Of a stretch of 64,000 bases of DNA, positions 33,230 to 42,254 are shown piece by piece; position 1 is the first letter of the stretch, and every line of letters begins with the position of its first letter. Under the pieces are notes generated by a model. The model was not told the DNA's origin. It did not search any database and saw only the letters and a list, made by a program, of their open reading frames with translations. The translations under genes were made by a program, and so were the position numbers. Source of the DNA: JAFKFI01 sp963795435 (GTDB taxonomy: Bacteria; Pseudomonadota; Alphaproteobacteria; Acetobacterales; Acetobacteraceae); contig CAWCHV010000001.1 of assembly GCA_963795435.1 (NCBI GenBank), forward strand, positions 186,001 to 250,000, given 5' to 3'.

Positions 33230-34792
33230 TTACGCCGGCTGCCCGGTGGGCAGGGTCTGGCGGCTCACCTGCACGGTCTGGCCACCTTCCATGTTGACGA
33301 TGAACTTCTCGTTGATCGCCTGGTAGCGCACCTGCGCGTCCGACTGGACATAGCCGAGATTGGTGCGGCTGTTCGGGTTGTTGCTTGTGTCGCAGATGAC
33401 GTTGAACGGCAGCGAGCCGTCGGTGCTGCCGAGCAGGCCCTGGCTCATCATGTTCTGCAGGAAACTGAGCTGTGTTGCGCGAACGCGGCGGAACAGGTCG
33501 GCGTTGATCACCTGGCCGACGTATTGGCCCATGCCGGCGGCGAGCGTCGCCGCGATGTAGTTGGTCAGCCGTGTGTAGTTGTCGCCGCTGGTCGCAGCGT
33601 TGGACGAGGAGTTGTGGCCGCCGCGCACGCCCCAGAAGCTGCCGGCGGGTTGCGGGTTGGCGATCACGTCAACGCCGGCGCCGAGCAGAGTGGCGAGTTC
33701 GGCGGAGGAATACGACGCAGTCTGGCCGGAGCCGGGAGAGCCCGATTTCTGGCTGCCGATGACGCCGTAGAGCGGCTTGTTGAGGCTTGACTGCTCGGGC
33801 GAGAGATTGGCGAGGCGGCCCGCGACGAAGCCCTGCGGTGAGACCAGGCGCACTGAGCCGTTCACCTGGTCGGACCACCACAGCCAGTCGCCGAACATCA
33901 GCTTCGCCGCGTAGCTGTCGAGGCCGACCGCGCGCTTCATGGCGGTGGCCGCATTGATCGTGTCGCCCGCCGGGCCGGTGAGCACCATGTAGACGCCCTC
34001 GGAGAGACCGAAGCCCGCCTGCGTGGTCCACTGCGAGGGATCGTCGCTGTCGGCCAGCACGCCGATGCTGCAACCCTGGCCGCGCAGCGCGTACATGCCG
34101 GTGCGCGGCGCGGTGTCGGAACCGACCAGGGTCGCCGCGGTCACGCTGCTCGCGCCGTCGGAGCCAGGCGTGCCGGCGCCGAGCGTGGTGGAGAACGCGG
34201 CGACCGCGTTGGTAGCACCGTTGGCATTGGCGACGACGAGCTGCGAGGGACCGCGCTGCGGACCGATGCCGGTGTTCACCGCGACGGCGAGCGCTGCCCA
34301 GAACGCCGCGCCGGTGCCGGCGACGTTGTCGAACACTTCCGGCGCGAGGCCGGGCAGCGAGACGGTAAGCCGCCAGCTTCCGGCGGCGCTGCCGGGCGTG
34401 AGCGCCAGCGTGATCTGGCTGCCGAGCGCGCCGGTGTAGAGGGCAGTGAAGGTGAAGGTGCTCGCCGTGAGCTGCACCTGCGCCGCCGTGTCGGTGCCGT
34501 CGGTGACGCGCACGCAGCGGAACGCCTGGGCGCCTTGCTGCACGGCGGTCGCGACCTGCGTGCCCATGTCGAAGCGGCGCGGCATGACCGGGCCGAAGAT
34601 GCGCGCGTAGTCCGCCATCGTGCCGACCACGACCGGCTGGCCGACCGGCCCCCAAGCGGCGGTGCCGATCATTCCGATCACGTTGGTCGGCACACCGTTG
34701 AGCACGAGGTTCTGCGGCGGCACGATCTGGACGTAGAGATCCGGCACAACCAACGCCGTGGTGTTGATGCTGCCCTGCTGCACGATCGGCAT
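33230..34792 (-). CDS. Tail sheath protein
   Basis: 520 aa. N-terminal MPIVQQGSINTTALVVPDLYVQIVPP, then VIGMIGTAAWGPVGQPVVVGTMADYARIFGP and RCVRVTDGTDTAAQVQL, the classical contractile sheath start. The C-terminal domain contains NYIAATLAAGMGQYVGQVINADLFRRVRATQLSFLQNMMSQGL, seen in sheath subunits. This gene proves a contractile (myovirus-type) tail. Length normal. Confidence 0.9.
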   Translation of the reverse strand: MPIVQQGSINTTALVVPDLYVQIVPPQNLVLNGVPTNVIGMIGTAAWGPVGQPVVVGTMADYARIFGPVMPRRFDMGTQVATAVQQGAQAFRCVRVTDGTDTAAQVQLTASTFTFTALYTGALGSQITLALTPGSAAGSWRLTVSLPGLAPEVFDNVAGTGAAFWAALAVAVNTGIGPQRGPSQLVVANANGATNAVAAFSTTLGAGTPGSDGASSVTAATLVGSDTAPRTGMYALRGQGCSIGVLADSDDPSQWTTQAGFGLSEGVYMVLTGPAGDTINAATAMKRAVGLDSYAAKLMFGDWLWWSDQVNGSVRLVSPQGFVAGRLANLSPEQSSLNKPLYGVIGSQKSGSPGSGQTASYSSAELATLLGAGVDVIANPQPAGSFWGVRGGHNSSSNAATSGDNYTRLTNYIAATLAAGMGQYVGQVINADLFRRVRATQLSFLQNMMSQGLLGSTDGSLPFNVICDTSNNPNSRTNLGYVQSDAQVRYQAINEKFIVNMEGGQTVQVSRQTLPTGQPA

Positions 34793-34795
34793 GGC

Positions 34796-34945
34796 TCAGC
34801 CCTCCTTCGCTACTGACGTAACGACACGTACGACGAGGGCCGCGTGCTCGCCCTTGAGGATTTCGGCGATGCGCGCCGGATCGGCGACGACGTCGCCGCG
34901 GGCGAGACCAGCGAACGGCCTCACCACGACAAGATGCATGTCCAT
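34796..34945 (-). CDS. Small conserved-position phage protein (49 aa)
   Basis: Begins MDMHLVVVRPFAGLARGDVV, ends TSVAKEG. ATG 34945 is preceded by GGGAG at 7 nt, and the stop lies 3 bp before the sheath start. The sequence pattern (LVVVRPF..L..GD.V.D...I..IL.GEHA..VVRV) recalls the short 'FluMu/gp38-like' proteins found just before sheath genes in Mu-like phages. Function unknown. Confidence 0.65.
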   Translation of the reverse strand: MDMHLVVVRPFAGLARGDVVADPARIAEILKGEHAALVVRVVTSVAKEG

Positions 34946-34978
34946 GAAAGCTCCCAGAAATTCAGCCCGATGGGGAAT

Positions 34979-35788
34979 TCAGCCGATGATATCGGTGGTG
35001 TTCACCGTGCCGGTGCCGAACAGCATGAGCGGCTGAACGGCGAGGACGGTCGTGGCGTATTCGACGTCGTAGAGCAGATCGCGCCGATACAGCGCGGCAT
35101 CCTGCGATTGGTCGAGCGTGGCGCCGCCGGCGTAGATCAGACGCCCCTGCGTTCCGTCGGGCAGGGCGATGAAGCGCAGCGACGCGAGGGTGGCATCGAT
35201 GGCGGAGGCGACGGTGTCGCGGACTGTGGGATCGTTGCACCAGCTGATGACACTGAACCGCTGGCTTTGCCGCCGGATTTGCTTTAGCGAGGCGGCATCC
35301 GCGACGACGCGGCCTATCACATCGTAGGCGCCGGGAAGCGTCAGCGTGGCGCCGGCGAGTTGCACCAGAAAATCGGCGCGCGCCTGGGCAGCAAGATTGG
35401 CGGCGACCACCGCCGGCGTGTCGTTCGCCAAGGTCCGGTAGACATAGCTGTGACCCAACGCGGCGATGCCGGCGAGCTGGTCGGGATCCGCCGTGCCGCC
35501 GAACGTCACCGCGTCGCCGGCCACCGCGACCGTGAGCGTGGCGGGCAAGGGCGCGGCGAGCCAGTCATCGCCATAGCGCGTGGTGTTGCGTGTGGCGCCG
35601 TCGACGGCGAATACCGTGATGTTGACCCGTCCGGCGGCGAGATCGGCGTCGAGCGCCAGCGGGTTGGGCCAGCCGCGGTAGATCCGGCACGGCTGGCCGC
35701 AAACGCTGTCCGCATCGATGCCCTGGGGATAGAGTGCGGCGGAGGCGAGTGCGACGAGCACCGCCTCCACATCGGATTGATCGGCCAT
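34979..35788 (-). CDS. Neck/tail-completion protein, unknown specific role
   Basis: 269 aa from ATG 35788 (ATGA overlap with the gene before). It starts DVEAVLVALASAALYPQG, typical of phage tail terminator-like proteins. A beta-rich middle (GRVNITVFAVDGATRNTTRYG...) and a C-terminus (QSQRFSVISWCNDPTVRDTVASAIDATLASLRFIALPDG) follow. Between the head-tail genes and the sheath, so probably a tail-terminator or connector protein. Confidence 0.6.
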   Translation of the reverse strand: MADQSDVEAVLVALASAALYPQGIDADSVCGQPCRIYRGWPNPLALDADLAAGRVNITVFAVDGATRNTTRYGDDWLAAPLPATLTVAVAGDAVTFGGTADPDQLAGIAALGHSYVYRTLANDTPAVVAANLAAQARADFLVQLAGATLTLPGAYDVIGRVVADAASLKQIRRQSQRFSVISWCNDPTVRDTVASAIDATLASLRFIALPDGTQGRLIYAGGATLDQSQDAALYRRDLLYDVEYATTVLAVQPLMLFGTGTVNTTDIIG

Positions 35789-36432
35789 CAGGTGCTCGCC
35801 TGCTTGACGATGAGGCGCCAGCCGAGATCGGTGATCTCGGCGGATACGATGATGCCGGTGCGGCCGAGATCGTCGGTCATCAGGTCGGCCGGCCGCAGCA
35901 CGACGCCCTCGACCGCCGGCAGCAGCACGGTCCAGGTCCCGGCGAGGGCGTCGCTGGGCAGGTTGGCGCTTGGCCTGCTGCCGGCTGACGCGGTGAGCAC
36001 GCTCGCCGGCCAGCCGTTGAATAAGGGCGTCGCGGTGCTCAATGCGACTCCGCCATAGGCGTTGACGCCGACGCCGTCGGGTGCTGCCGGACGGACGAAT
36101 GAAATCGTCCGGTTGGTCTGCACGCAGAGCACCGGAAGCAGCGGCTGCTGCGCGGCGACGAACCAGGTGCTCCTGTCCTGCACGAGATAATCGCCCGGGC
36201 GGGTATAAGCGGCGTCGAACACGCCGAACCACAGCGCGTCGCCGTAGCCGTTGGGACGGGCGAACTTGCCATCCGGCCCGGTGAACGCGGCGGGGAGGCG
36301 GAGGAAGCGGTTGGCCCGCGCGAGGGGGTCCGACTTGCCATGTGGCCGATAGGCATCCGTGCGCGCACCGATACGCCGCGCCGCCGTGCCGAGGCCGCGG
36401 CTGATCCGGTCCTGGAGAGTGGCGCCGTCCAT
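35788..36432 (-). CDS. Neck/minor structural protein
   Basis: 214 aa from ATG 36432 (ATGA overlap). ATLQDRISRGLGTAARRIGARTDAYRP and the following beta-rich part (DALWFGVFDAAYTRPGDYLVQDRSTWFVAAQQPLLPVLCVQTNRTISFVRP) resemble phage minor capsid/head-tail proteins of these clusters. No catalytic motif. Part of a three-gene coupled set. Confidence 0.6.
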   Translation of the reverse strand: MDGATLQDRISRGLGTAARRIGARTDAYRPHGKSDPLARANRFLRLPAAFTGPDGKFARPNGYGDALWFGVFDAAYTRPGDYLVQDRSTWFVAAQQPLLPVLCVQTNRTISFVRPAAPDGVGVNAYGGVALSTATPLFNGWPASVLTASAGSRPSANLPSDALAGTWTVLLPAVEGVVLRPADLMTDDLGRTGIIVSAEITDLGWRLIVKQAST

Positions 36433-36809
36433 CAGACCACCAGCGTCAGGCCGGCATCGCCGAGTGCGGGACCGGGCGGTAGGCCAAAAAAACCGCACAG
36501 CCGGCGGCGCATGTCGTCGAACAAGCGCTGACGGTCGCGCGGCTCGTTGGGGTTGCGCTCCCAGGTAGCGGCGGCGTTGGTGTCGAGATGCCCCGACGCT
36601 TCGGGGATCGCGGCCTCCAGCGCCGACAGAGTGCCGAGTTGGCGGCGCACGACGACGAGCTCGGCGTCCGAGAGATTGTTCATGCGGTATTCCAGCGTCC
36701 CATAGGCCTGATAGAAGCGCCAGGACTGGAATCCCGCCGCGCCCGCGCCATAGGCCGGATAGCCGCAGAAGCGGCGGATGTCGGTCTTCTCCGCATCGGT
36801 GAAAGCCAT
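36432..36809 (-). CDS. Head-tail connector-like protein
   Basis: 125 aa, largely helical (FTDAEKTDIRRFCGYPAYG..., NNLSDAELVVVRRQLGTLSALEAAI, RDRQRLFDDMRRRLCGFFGLPP). Position after the capsid gene and helical character fit a gp6-type head-completion adaptor. The ATGA overlap at its 3' end couples it to the next gene. Confidence 0.6.
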   Translation of the reverse strand: MAFTDAEKTDIRRFCGYPAYGAGAAGFQSWRFYQAYGTLEYRMNNLSDAELVVVRRQLGTLSALEAAIPEASGHLDTNAAATWERNPNEPRDRQRLFDDMRRRLCGFFGLPPGPALGDAGLTLVV

Positions 36810-36853
36810 GCCGAACGTCTCCGGGGCGAAAGTTTCGGATGCAACCGCTGCCC

Positions 36854-36946
36854 GTCCGCCATGCCCGTGCTTGGCACGGGCATCCGCGAGTTCGCCGCCA
36901 GCGCGGAAGTCGTGGATGGCCGGCCTGCGCCGGCCATGACGGGCGG
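36854..36946. repeat. BIME-like palindromic pair inside the phage cluster
   Basis: Same family as the repeats at 5473 and 5912 but with arms in the opposite order: ATGCCCGTGCttgGCACGGGCAT (36861-36883), a short spacer, then GTCGTGGATGGCCGGCC..GGCCATGAC (36910-36940). It fills the only sizable gap between head genes. Its presence indicates long residence of the phage cluster in this host, or phage replication in related hosts carrying the family. Confidence 0.7.
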
Positions 36947-36971
36947 TACTGGCGATCTGCCTGAAGACGCC

Positions 36972-38300
36972 CTACCCGATGTGTTCCAGCATCACCGCGC
37001 GCTTGTAGGCGGCGTTGGTGGCGGTCGGGACGGTGGTCGGGTTGGTCGTCGTGTCCGAGGGCGTGCAGAAGCCGCCGATCCAGTACCAGGACTGGGCGAT
37101 GATCTGCTGCAGGCGGTCGATCGGCTCGCGCGTGACCATCGCGACGTTGTCGACGACGGTGACGATGCTGTCCTTCGGCGCCACGTCCTCGGCCGCCATG
37201 CCGGCGAAATCGCCCTCGATCAACGCGCCCTGGCCGCAGACGATCGGGCGGCGGACCACCAGGCCCGGCACAGTGGGATGCGACTGCACGTAGGCTTCCG
37301 TGGTCGGGATGAAGCGCAGGCCGAGGAAGTCGTTGACCATGCCCTGACGGAACACCTCGTTTGCCGAGGTAGCGCCCTGGAACAGCTGGCGGAAGTCGTT
37401 GTCGGCGAAGAGCTGACGGGCGGAGATGGGATCGAGGTAGCAGTTGTACGCGCCGTCGATCTCGGGCACCGCGTTGACGCGGAGCCTGGCCACCGCGTCG
37501 AGCAGGCAGGAGATGGTCAGCGTGTCGCCGGCGATGAGCTGGCTGGTGTTGGCGCGCTGCGACGGACGGACGATGAGGGGAGCGTTGGTCGCGACCACCG
37601 CGTTGCCCGCCGTGCCGTCCGCGACCGAGACGCTGGATGAGAAGGTCAACACGCCCGATATGCCGCCCGCGCCGACGGCGCTTGACCCGTTCGTGCTGTC
37701 CACCGCGACGCCGATCAGCGTATAGGAATTGCCGCCGACCGCCACGGTGAGCGACGCGCCGGGGCCGACCGGGGTCTGCACACCGTTGACGAAGCTGGTC
37801 TGAAAGCCGCGCACGTCGTCGACGGCGACGCTCGGACCCGCCGCGCCGAGCGTGGTGCGGACGCGCGTGTTTCCGCCGAAGTAGGCGTTGAACAGCGCGT
37901 TGCGCGCAAGCTCATCGAGACTGCGCGCCGCCTGCTCGCCGTTGACATAGGCGTTCTGCAGGAACTGCGAGGCGATACCGACGCGACTCGTGACCATGTT
38001 GAGATCGGTGGTCGCGGCGTAGTGGTTGATGGTAATTGTGTACTGCTCGACGCCCCAGTTGCCGGGCGTCAGGCCGTTGTCGAGATTGGTGTTGGTCGCT
38101 GGCGGCACCGGCGTGGTGACGGACGGCTTGAGGCCGGCGCGGGTCTTGGTGAGCGTCTCACCGATGCCGACAGCGATGTCCTCGCGATCCGCGCAAGCGC
38201 GGTAGCCGAGGCGGGAGGTGAGCGCCTGCTGGAACTCGCGGTCCAGGAAACCCTGCTGGATGATCGGCTGCAGAGCGGCGGGGAAATTCTGGATACCCAT
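36972..38300 (-). CDS. Major capsid protein with inserted Ig-like module
   Basis: 442 aa. The N-terminal arm (FPAALQPIIQQGFLDREFQQALTSRLGYRACA) and the core segments YAATTDLNMVTSRVGIASQFLQNAYVNGEQAARSLDE and YLDPISARQLFADNDFRQLFQG fit HK97-fold coats of the P22/N4-gp56-like branch. Residues about 181-236 (LTVAVGGNSYTLIGV ... SSVSVADGTAGNAVV) form an inserted beta module, also seen in the fibre protein. It follows the scaffold gene, as usual. No protease gene is nearby. Confidence 0.82.
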   Translation of the reverse strand: MGIQNFPAALQPIIQQGFLDREFQQALTSRLGYRACADREDIAVGIGETLTKTRAGLKPSVTTPVPPATNTNLDNGLTPGNWGVEQYTITINHYAATTDLNMVTSRVGIASQFLQNAYVNGEQAARSLDELARNALFNAYFGGNTRVRTTLGAAGPSVAVDDVRGFQTSFVNGVQTPVGPGASLTVAVGGNSYTLIGVAVDSTNGSSAVGAGGISGVLTFSSSVSVADGTAGNAVVATNAPLIVRPSQRANTSQLIAGDTLTISCLLDAVARLRVNAVPEIDGAYNCYLDPISARQLFADNDFRQLFQGATSANEVFRQGMVNDFLGLRFIPTTEAYVQSHPTVPGLVVRRPIVCGQGALIEGDFAGMAAEDVAPKDSIVTVVDNVAMVTREPIDRLQQIIAQSWYWIGGFCTPSDTTTNPTTVPTATNAAYKRAVMLEHIG

Positions 38301-38318
38301 ACGGCGTGATTCCCGTGG

Positions 38319-38723
38319 TTAGAAGCGGCGTTTCAGGAGGTCCGCGCGCGCGGCGCGGTATTCGGCGTCGGTCATCTCCATCGCGCGCTTCTGGCGCGGT
38401 GGCTGGGCGGGTGGCGGCGTGGCGGGGCTCGACGAGGATGCGCCGCCGAACAGCCAAGGCTTGTCGCGCTTGAGCTGCGTGATCATCGCGCCAGCGCCCT
38501 CGACATCCCCGCTGGCGTTGAGCTTGGCGCCGGAGAGGTCGAGCAGCTTGAGCCCGTCGAGATCGACGATGCCGGCGCGCATCGCCTCGGCCTTCAGCTC
38601 GGCGCGGATCAGCCGTGTTTCGGCCTCCTTCTGGACCTTGCCGAGCTGCTCTTCGAGTGCGTCGGCGCGCGCGCGGAGTTCGGCGAGCCGGTCGTCCTGA
38701 GGCTGTTCAGTTTCAGTCGTCAC
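38319..38723 (-). CDS. Scaffolding protein
   Basis: 134 aa. A long coiled coil (DRLAELRARADALEEQLGKVQKEAETRLIRAELKAEAM), then LDGLKLLDLSGAKLNASGDVEGAG, then a basic C-terminus (DAEYRAARADLLKRRF). This is the typical design of phage scaffolds. Overlaps the portal gene by 4 bp and precedes the capsid gene by 18 bp. Confidence 0.75.
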   Translation of the reverse strand: MTTETEQPQDDRLAELRARADALEEQLGKVQKEAETRLIRAELKAEAMRAGIVDLDGLKLLDLSGAKLNASGDVEGAGAMITQLKRDKPWLFGGASSSSPATPPPAQPPRQKRAMEMTDAEYRAARADLLKRRF

Positions 38724-40135
38724 GATTTCCTGTTCCTGCGGTCGGAGGCGATGCGCGCGATCTCGGCGGGGATGTCTTCGATGTCGTAGGTGTCGGCGAT
38801 GGATTTGACCGCGGTCTCGCGCGATATCTGTCCGGACGCCGCCAGGGTGGCGAGGGTCTGCGCGTCCTTCTGCCGATCATCGGCGCTCGGCGGGTACCAG
38901 CGCGGCCATTTCAGCCCGAGCCGCGCCGAGGGGTCGAGCGGAGCGATCTCGGAGCCGAACACCCTAAGCCGGTAGACCTGCGAAGCACGCAGGATCATGC
39001 GCGCGAGTTCGAGCAGCGCGCCCTCGCCGTAGCTCACGCGCAGATTGTCGGCGAGCCAGATCAGTCCCTGGTTCATCAGTTCGAGCGCGCGCCCCGATTG
39101 TGCCGCCGTGAGTTGGTCGGCGCTGGCGCGGTTGCCGTGGACGCTTTCGAGCGCGAATTCGCGCAGGGTGCGGACATACTCGATTACCGCGGCCGACGCT
39201 GTGCCGCCGATCTCCAGCAGCTTGGCATCGCCCTTCTCGCTGACCACGAGCGCGTTGCCCGCGCCCTTGACGATCTCGCTGTCGGTGGTGGCGGGTTCCT
39301 TGATGAGCAGGGTCGGGTCCGAGCTGTATTTCAGTCCGCGCCCGGCCTGGCTGAGCTGGTAGTCGATCTCAATCTGCGTCTCGATGGCGGGACGGAAGGT
39401 GCAGGCGCCGTCATTGGCGTCGCCGGTGGCGGACAGGCCCGGCAAATTGCGGACCCAGACCAGCGGCACGAAGCCGAGTCCGTGATGCACCGTGCGGGCT
39501 TCGTCGATTTCCGGCACGTCGCCGGTGCCGGCGGGCCACGGGCGGAACCAGCTTTCGTCCTGCGCGTCCCAGCGGCGCATGAACCAGTATTCGCCGGAGG
39601 GATCGGCGAGCTCGTAGCCGTTGGCGATGAGTTGCGCCGCCGATACCTTGTATTTTTCCGTGACGCTGACGAGCGTATCGGGCGCCTCGGCGTCCCAGAC
39701 CGGCGTGAGGTAGGTCGTGTCCAGCACGCCGAAGAACACGCGGCCGCGCAGCACGCGCATGAGGATAGCGACCGAGCCGATGGCGCCGCGCATCGCGGCC
39801 TCGGTCATCACCTGGTTGAGCCGGGCTTCCTTGGCGATGTCGGCGAGCACCCCGCGCATGGCGCGATCGGTGCTGTCGATGGTGGGGAAATGGCCCTCGC
39901 TGAACAGCAGTGCCACGCTGTCCTCGACGACGATGCGGCAGAGCGCGTAACGCACTGAGGGGCGGCGCGAGCGCAACGGGATGTACTCGCCGCCGGCGCT
40001 GCGCTCCTCGTGGAACTGATAGGGCAGCGCGTCATACAGCGTGCCGTCCAGCACGCGGCGCAAGAGGTCCAGCGCGCGGGCGCGCGCCGGGTAATCCGCA
40101 TCCCTGGGGATGAGGTCGCAGATAGTTTCAAACAT
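38720..40135 (-). CDS. Portal protein
   Basis: 471 aa. Portal-type pattern: early helix (ARALDLLRRVLDGTLYDALPYQFHEE), VVEDSVALLFSEGHFP, stem region and the late helix LAGMNQ-type ESVHGNRASADQLTAAQSGRALELMNQGLIWLADNLR, with a C-terminal crown helix. Nearest to SPP1 gp6-like portals. It forms the dodecameric DNA gate at the capsid vertex and is located directly after TerL. Confidence 0.82.
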   Translation of the reverse strand: MFETICDLIPRDADYPARARALDLLRRVLDGTLYDALPYQFHEERSAGGEYIPLRSRRPSVRYALCRIVVEDSVALLFSEGHFPTIDSTDRAMRGVLADIAKEARLNQVMTEAAMRGAIGSVAILMRVLRGRVFFGVLDTTYLTPVWDAEAPDTLVSVTEKYKVSAAQLIANGYELADPSGEYWFMRRWDAQDESWFRPWPAGTGDVPEIDEARTVHHGLGFVPLVWVRNLPGLSATGDANDGACTFRPAIETQIEIDYQLSQAGRGLKYSSDPTLLIKEPATTDSEIVKGAGNALVVSEKGDAKLLEIGGTASAAVIEYVRTLREFALESVHGNRASADQLTAAQSGRALELMNQGLIWLADNLRVSYGEGALLELARMILRASQVYRLRVFGSEIAPLDPSARLGLKWPRWYPPSADDRQKDAQTLATLAASGQISRETAVKSIADTYDIEDIPAEIARIASDRRNRKS

Positions 40136-40192
40136 GCGGGATCCCAGGGGAGCGGGTGAGATGCGAGGACGCGACCCTCGCCCGCGTCGCGA

Positions 40193-41596
40193 CTACCGCG
40201 CGAGCAGCGGCACGGCGACGCGGCGGGCAGGAGTGGCGGCGTTGAGCAGCATGGCGAAGGCGCGGGAGAGCGCGTCGACCTGGTCGTCCTTGCGGCCGTG
40301 CGGGAAGTCGCGGAGTTCCTCGAGAAAGTTCTGGTTCCACGACGCGCGGAGCATGGCGAGGTTGCCGGCCTCCGCCTGGGCGGCGACGGGGTTGGCGCGG
40401 CCGATCTTGCTGCCGACTTCACGGGAGCTGGCGATGCGGTGGCCGGCCAGCGTGGCGGCGAGCGCCGAGACGCTGTTCTTGCCGCCGGCGCCGGGATCTT
40501 CGGGGAGGCCGATCGTCACGGTCTTGCCGTCGAGCTCGGCGGCGCGGGCGATGGCGTTCTGGACCGCGCCGAAACTGCCCCGCAGCCGAACGACATCAAG
40601 CACGATGAAGCGACCGGCGAGGTCGCGCTGCAGCTTGAGGCCGACCGTCCAGTCCGGGTCGTTGCTGCCGTTCTCCGACGTGGCCGCGAGGTCCCAGGCG
40701 CGAACGACCCGGCCGGCACTGGCGGGAACCTCGTCGAGCACTGCGATGTCGTTCACGCGGAACAGGCTGCCGGCGGGCGGGCGCGGGGTCTGCTGGAACA
40801 GGGCCGACCACACGCGGTCGCCCACCGTCTCGCGCTTGCGGGCAAGCACGGCGGCGCTCTCCCAGTCCGGCCAAAGTGGCGCGCCTTCGGGACGGCCGAG
40901 TGGGTCGTTTTCCTCGGCGAGCGCAGGCAAGCGGAGCAGGCGCCACTCGGCCGGGTTCTGTGCGAGCAGGCGGCCGCCGAGGTCGTCCTCATGCCAGCGG
41001 GTCATGATGAGCACGATCCGGCCGCCGGGCTTGAGGCGGGTCGCGAGGTCGGCGCGGAACCAATTCCACATGTTCTCGCGGAATATCGGGCTATCGGCCT
41101 CGGCGTGCGATTTCACCGGGTCGTCGATGATGGCGAGGTCGGCGCGGAGGCCGGTGATCGGGCCGCGCACACCGGCGGCGAAATAGGTACCGCGTCCGGT
41201 GGTCTGCCAGCGGGCGGCGGCGCGGTTGTCGGAGGCGAGGCCGTAACCGAGGTCGGCGGCGTGCTCGGCGATGAGATTGCGGACCCGGCGGCCGAAATGC
41301 TCTGCGAGATCGGCGGTGTGCGAGGCGGCGATGACGTTGCTGGCCGGATGCCGGGTGAACCACCAGGCGGGGAACACTACGGAGGCATAGGTAGATTTCG
41401 CCGAGCCTGGCGGCATTAGCACCATGAGCCGATCGGCCTCGCCCCGGCTCAACGCCTCCAGTTCGGCGAGCAGCAGGCGGTGATGGGCGGCCGGCTTCTG
41501 CCCGAGCGGGTCGAGTGCGTGCTCGGCCCATTCGTTCAGCGTGCGCGCGACCCCCTGCCCCGCGTCGCTCGACGGCTGGCGGGGTGGGCTCGGCAT
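40193..41596 (-). CDS. Terminase large subunit (TerL)
   Basis: 467 aa from ATG 41596 (a GTG at 41638 gives 481). ATPase: Walker-A-like MPPGSAKST and Walker B DLAIIDDP with motif MTRWHEDDLGGRL. C-terminal nuclease half: RAWDLAATSENGSNDPDWTVG (first Asp cluster), LPEDPGAGGKN and GRKDDQVDALSRAFAML (final Asp). It packages DNA into the head. First gene of the cluster; no small terminase subunit precedes it. Confidence 0.9.
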   Translation of the reverse strand: MPSPPRQPSSDAGQGVARTLNEWAEHALDPLGQKPAAHHRLLLAELEALSRGEADRLMVLMPPGSAKSTYASVVFPAWWFTRHPASNVIAASHTADLAEHFGRRVRNLIAEHAADLGYGLASDNRAAARWQTTGRGTYFAAGVRGPITGLRADLAIIDDPVKSHAEADSPIFRENMWNWFRADLATRLKPGGRIVLIMTRWHEDDLGGRLLAQNPAEWRLLRLPALAEENDPLGRPEGAPLWPDWESAAVLARKRETVGDRVWSALFQQTPRPPAGSLFRVNDIAVLDEVPASAGRVVRAWDLAATSENGSNDPDWTVGLKLQRDLAGRFIVLDVVRLRGSFGAVQNAIARAAELDGKTVTIGLPEDPGAGGKNSVSALAATLAGHRIASSREVGSKIGRANPVAAQAEAGNLAMLRASWNQNFLEELRDFPHGRKDDQVDALSRAFAMLLNAATPARRVAVPLLAR

Positions 41597-41812
41597 GGGA
41601 ATTTTGTCCGGGGAGTTCGATGACCGCGCTGCGCACACTTCGCCATCATCGCCGAATTTCTACGATTTTCTGGGGCGGTTTGGGCAAGCGCTTTTTAGGA
41701 ATTCTTTCTGAGTTTCTGCCCGCGACCCGCACGGCTGGTCCGGCGACGGGCTCCGGTGTTAGCGTCGGGCAACGACGCGGATGTCCAGAAACCACAAGCC
41801 GGGAGTTGAGAC

Positions 41813-42247
41813 ATGTCGGATGCAGCGACCTCGGAGAAATCCACCCTCGTCAATCCGGGCACCGAGCTGGCCCACACTACGCCGGAGACCGCTCCGTTCG
41901 TAGCGGGGCGCCGTGACTTCTTCAAATATCGCGACCTTGGCGTGACCAAGGCGAGCCAAGGGCGGATGCGGGCGCAGGTGACGGTCGCCACCGGCGAGAT
42001 GAAGGACACCGGCTGGCACTATCATGTCTGCGACAGTCAGTTCGTGTACGGGATCAAGGGCTGGGTCGATCTCGAGTTCGAGGACGGCCGCAAGATCCGC
42101 CTCAGGGCCGGCGAATCGCTGTTCATTCCGGGTGGGCTGAAGCACAACGAGGTCGGCATGTCGCCGGACCTGGAGATCCTCGAAGTCTCCGTCCCGGCCG
42201 ACATGGGCACCCAGGTTTGCGACCCGCCGGCCGGCATGCGGGGCTGA
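41813..42247 (+). CDS. Cupin-domain protein
   Basis: 144 aa. Cupin motifs GWHYHVCDSQFVYGIKG and FIPGGLKHNEVG with three His/Glu metal ligands. N-terminal DFFKYRDLGVTKAS. GGGAG 7 nt before the ATG supports the start. Divergent from TerL. It marks the host side of the phage cluster. Confidence 0.82.
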   Translation: MSDAATSEKSTLVNPGTELAHTTPETAPFVAGRRDFFKYRDLGVTKASQGRMRAQVTVATGEMKDTGWHYHVCDSQFVYGIKGWVDLEFEDGRKIRLRAGESLFIPGGLKHNEVGMSPDLEILEVSVPADMGTQVCDPPAGMRG

Positions 42248-42254
42248 CGCGGCC

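Larger units (their letters stand above)
13257..41596 (-). mobile_element. Contractile-tailed phage particle gene cluster (prophage or GTA-like)
   Basis: About 35 genes, all on the minus strand, in myovirus order: TerL, portal, scaffold, capsid, neck, sheath, tube, chaperones, gp10-like, tail core, gpU/X/D/V/W/J/I-type baseplate, fibres, esterase, membrane proteins. No integrase, repressor, replication genes, small terminase, protease or clear endolysin are visible, and no att-like duplication was noticed at the edges. It is therefore a structural module only, either a decayed prophage or a domesticated transfer particle. Boundaries are set by the first and last phage-like genes. Confidence 0.85.
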
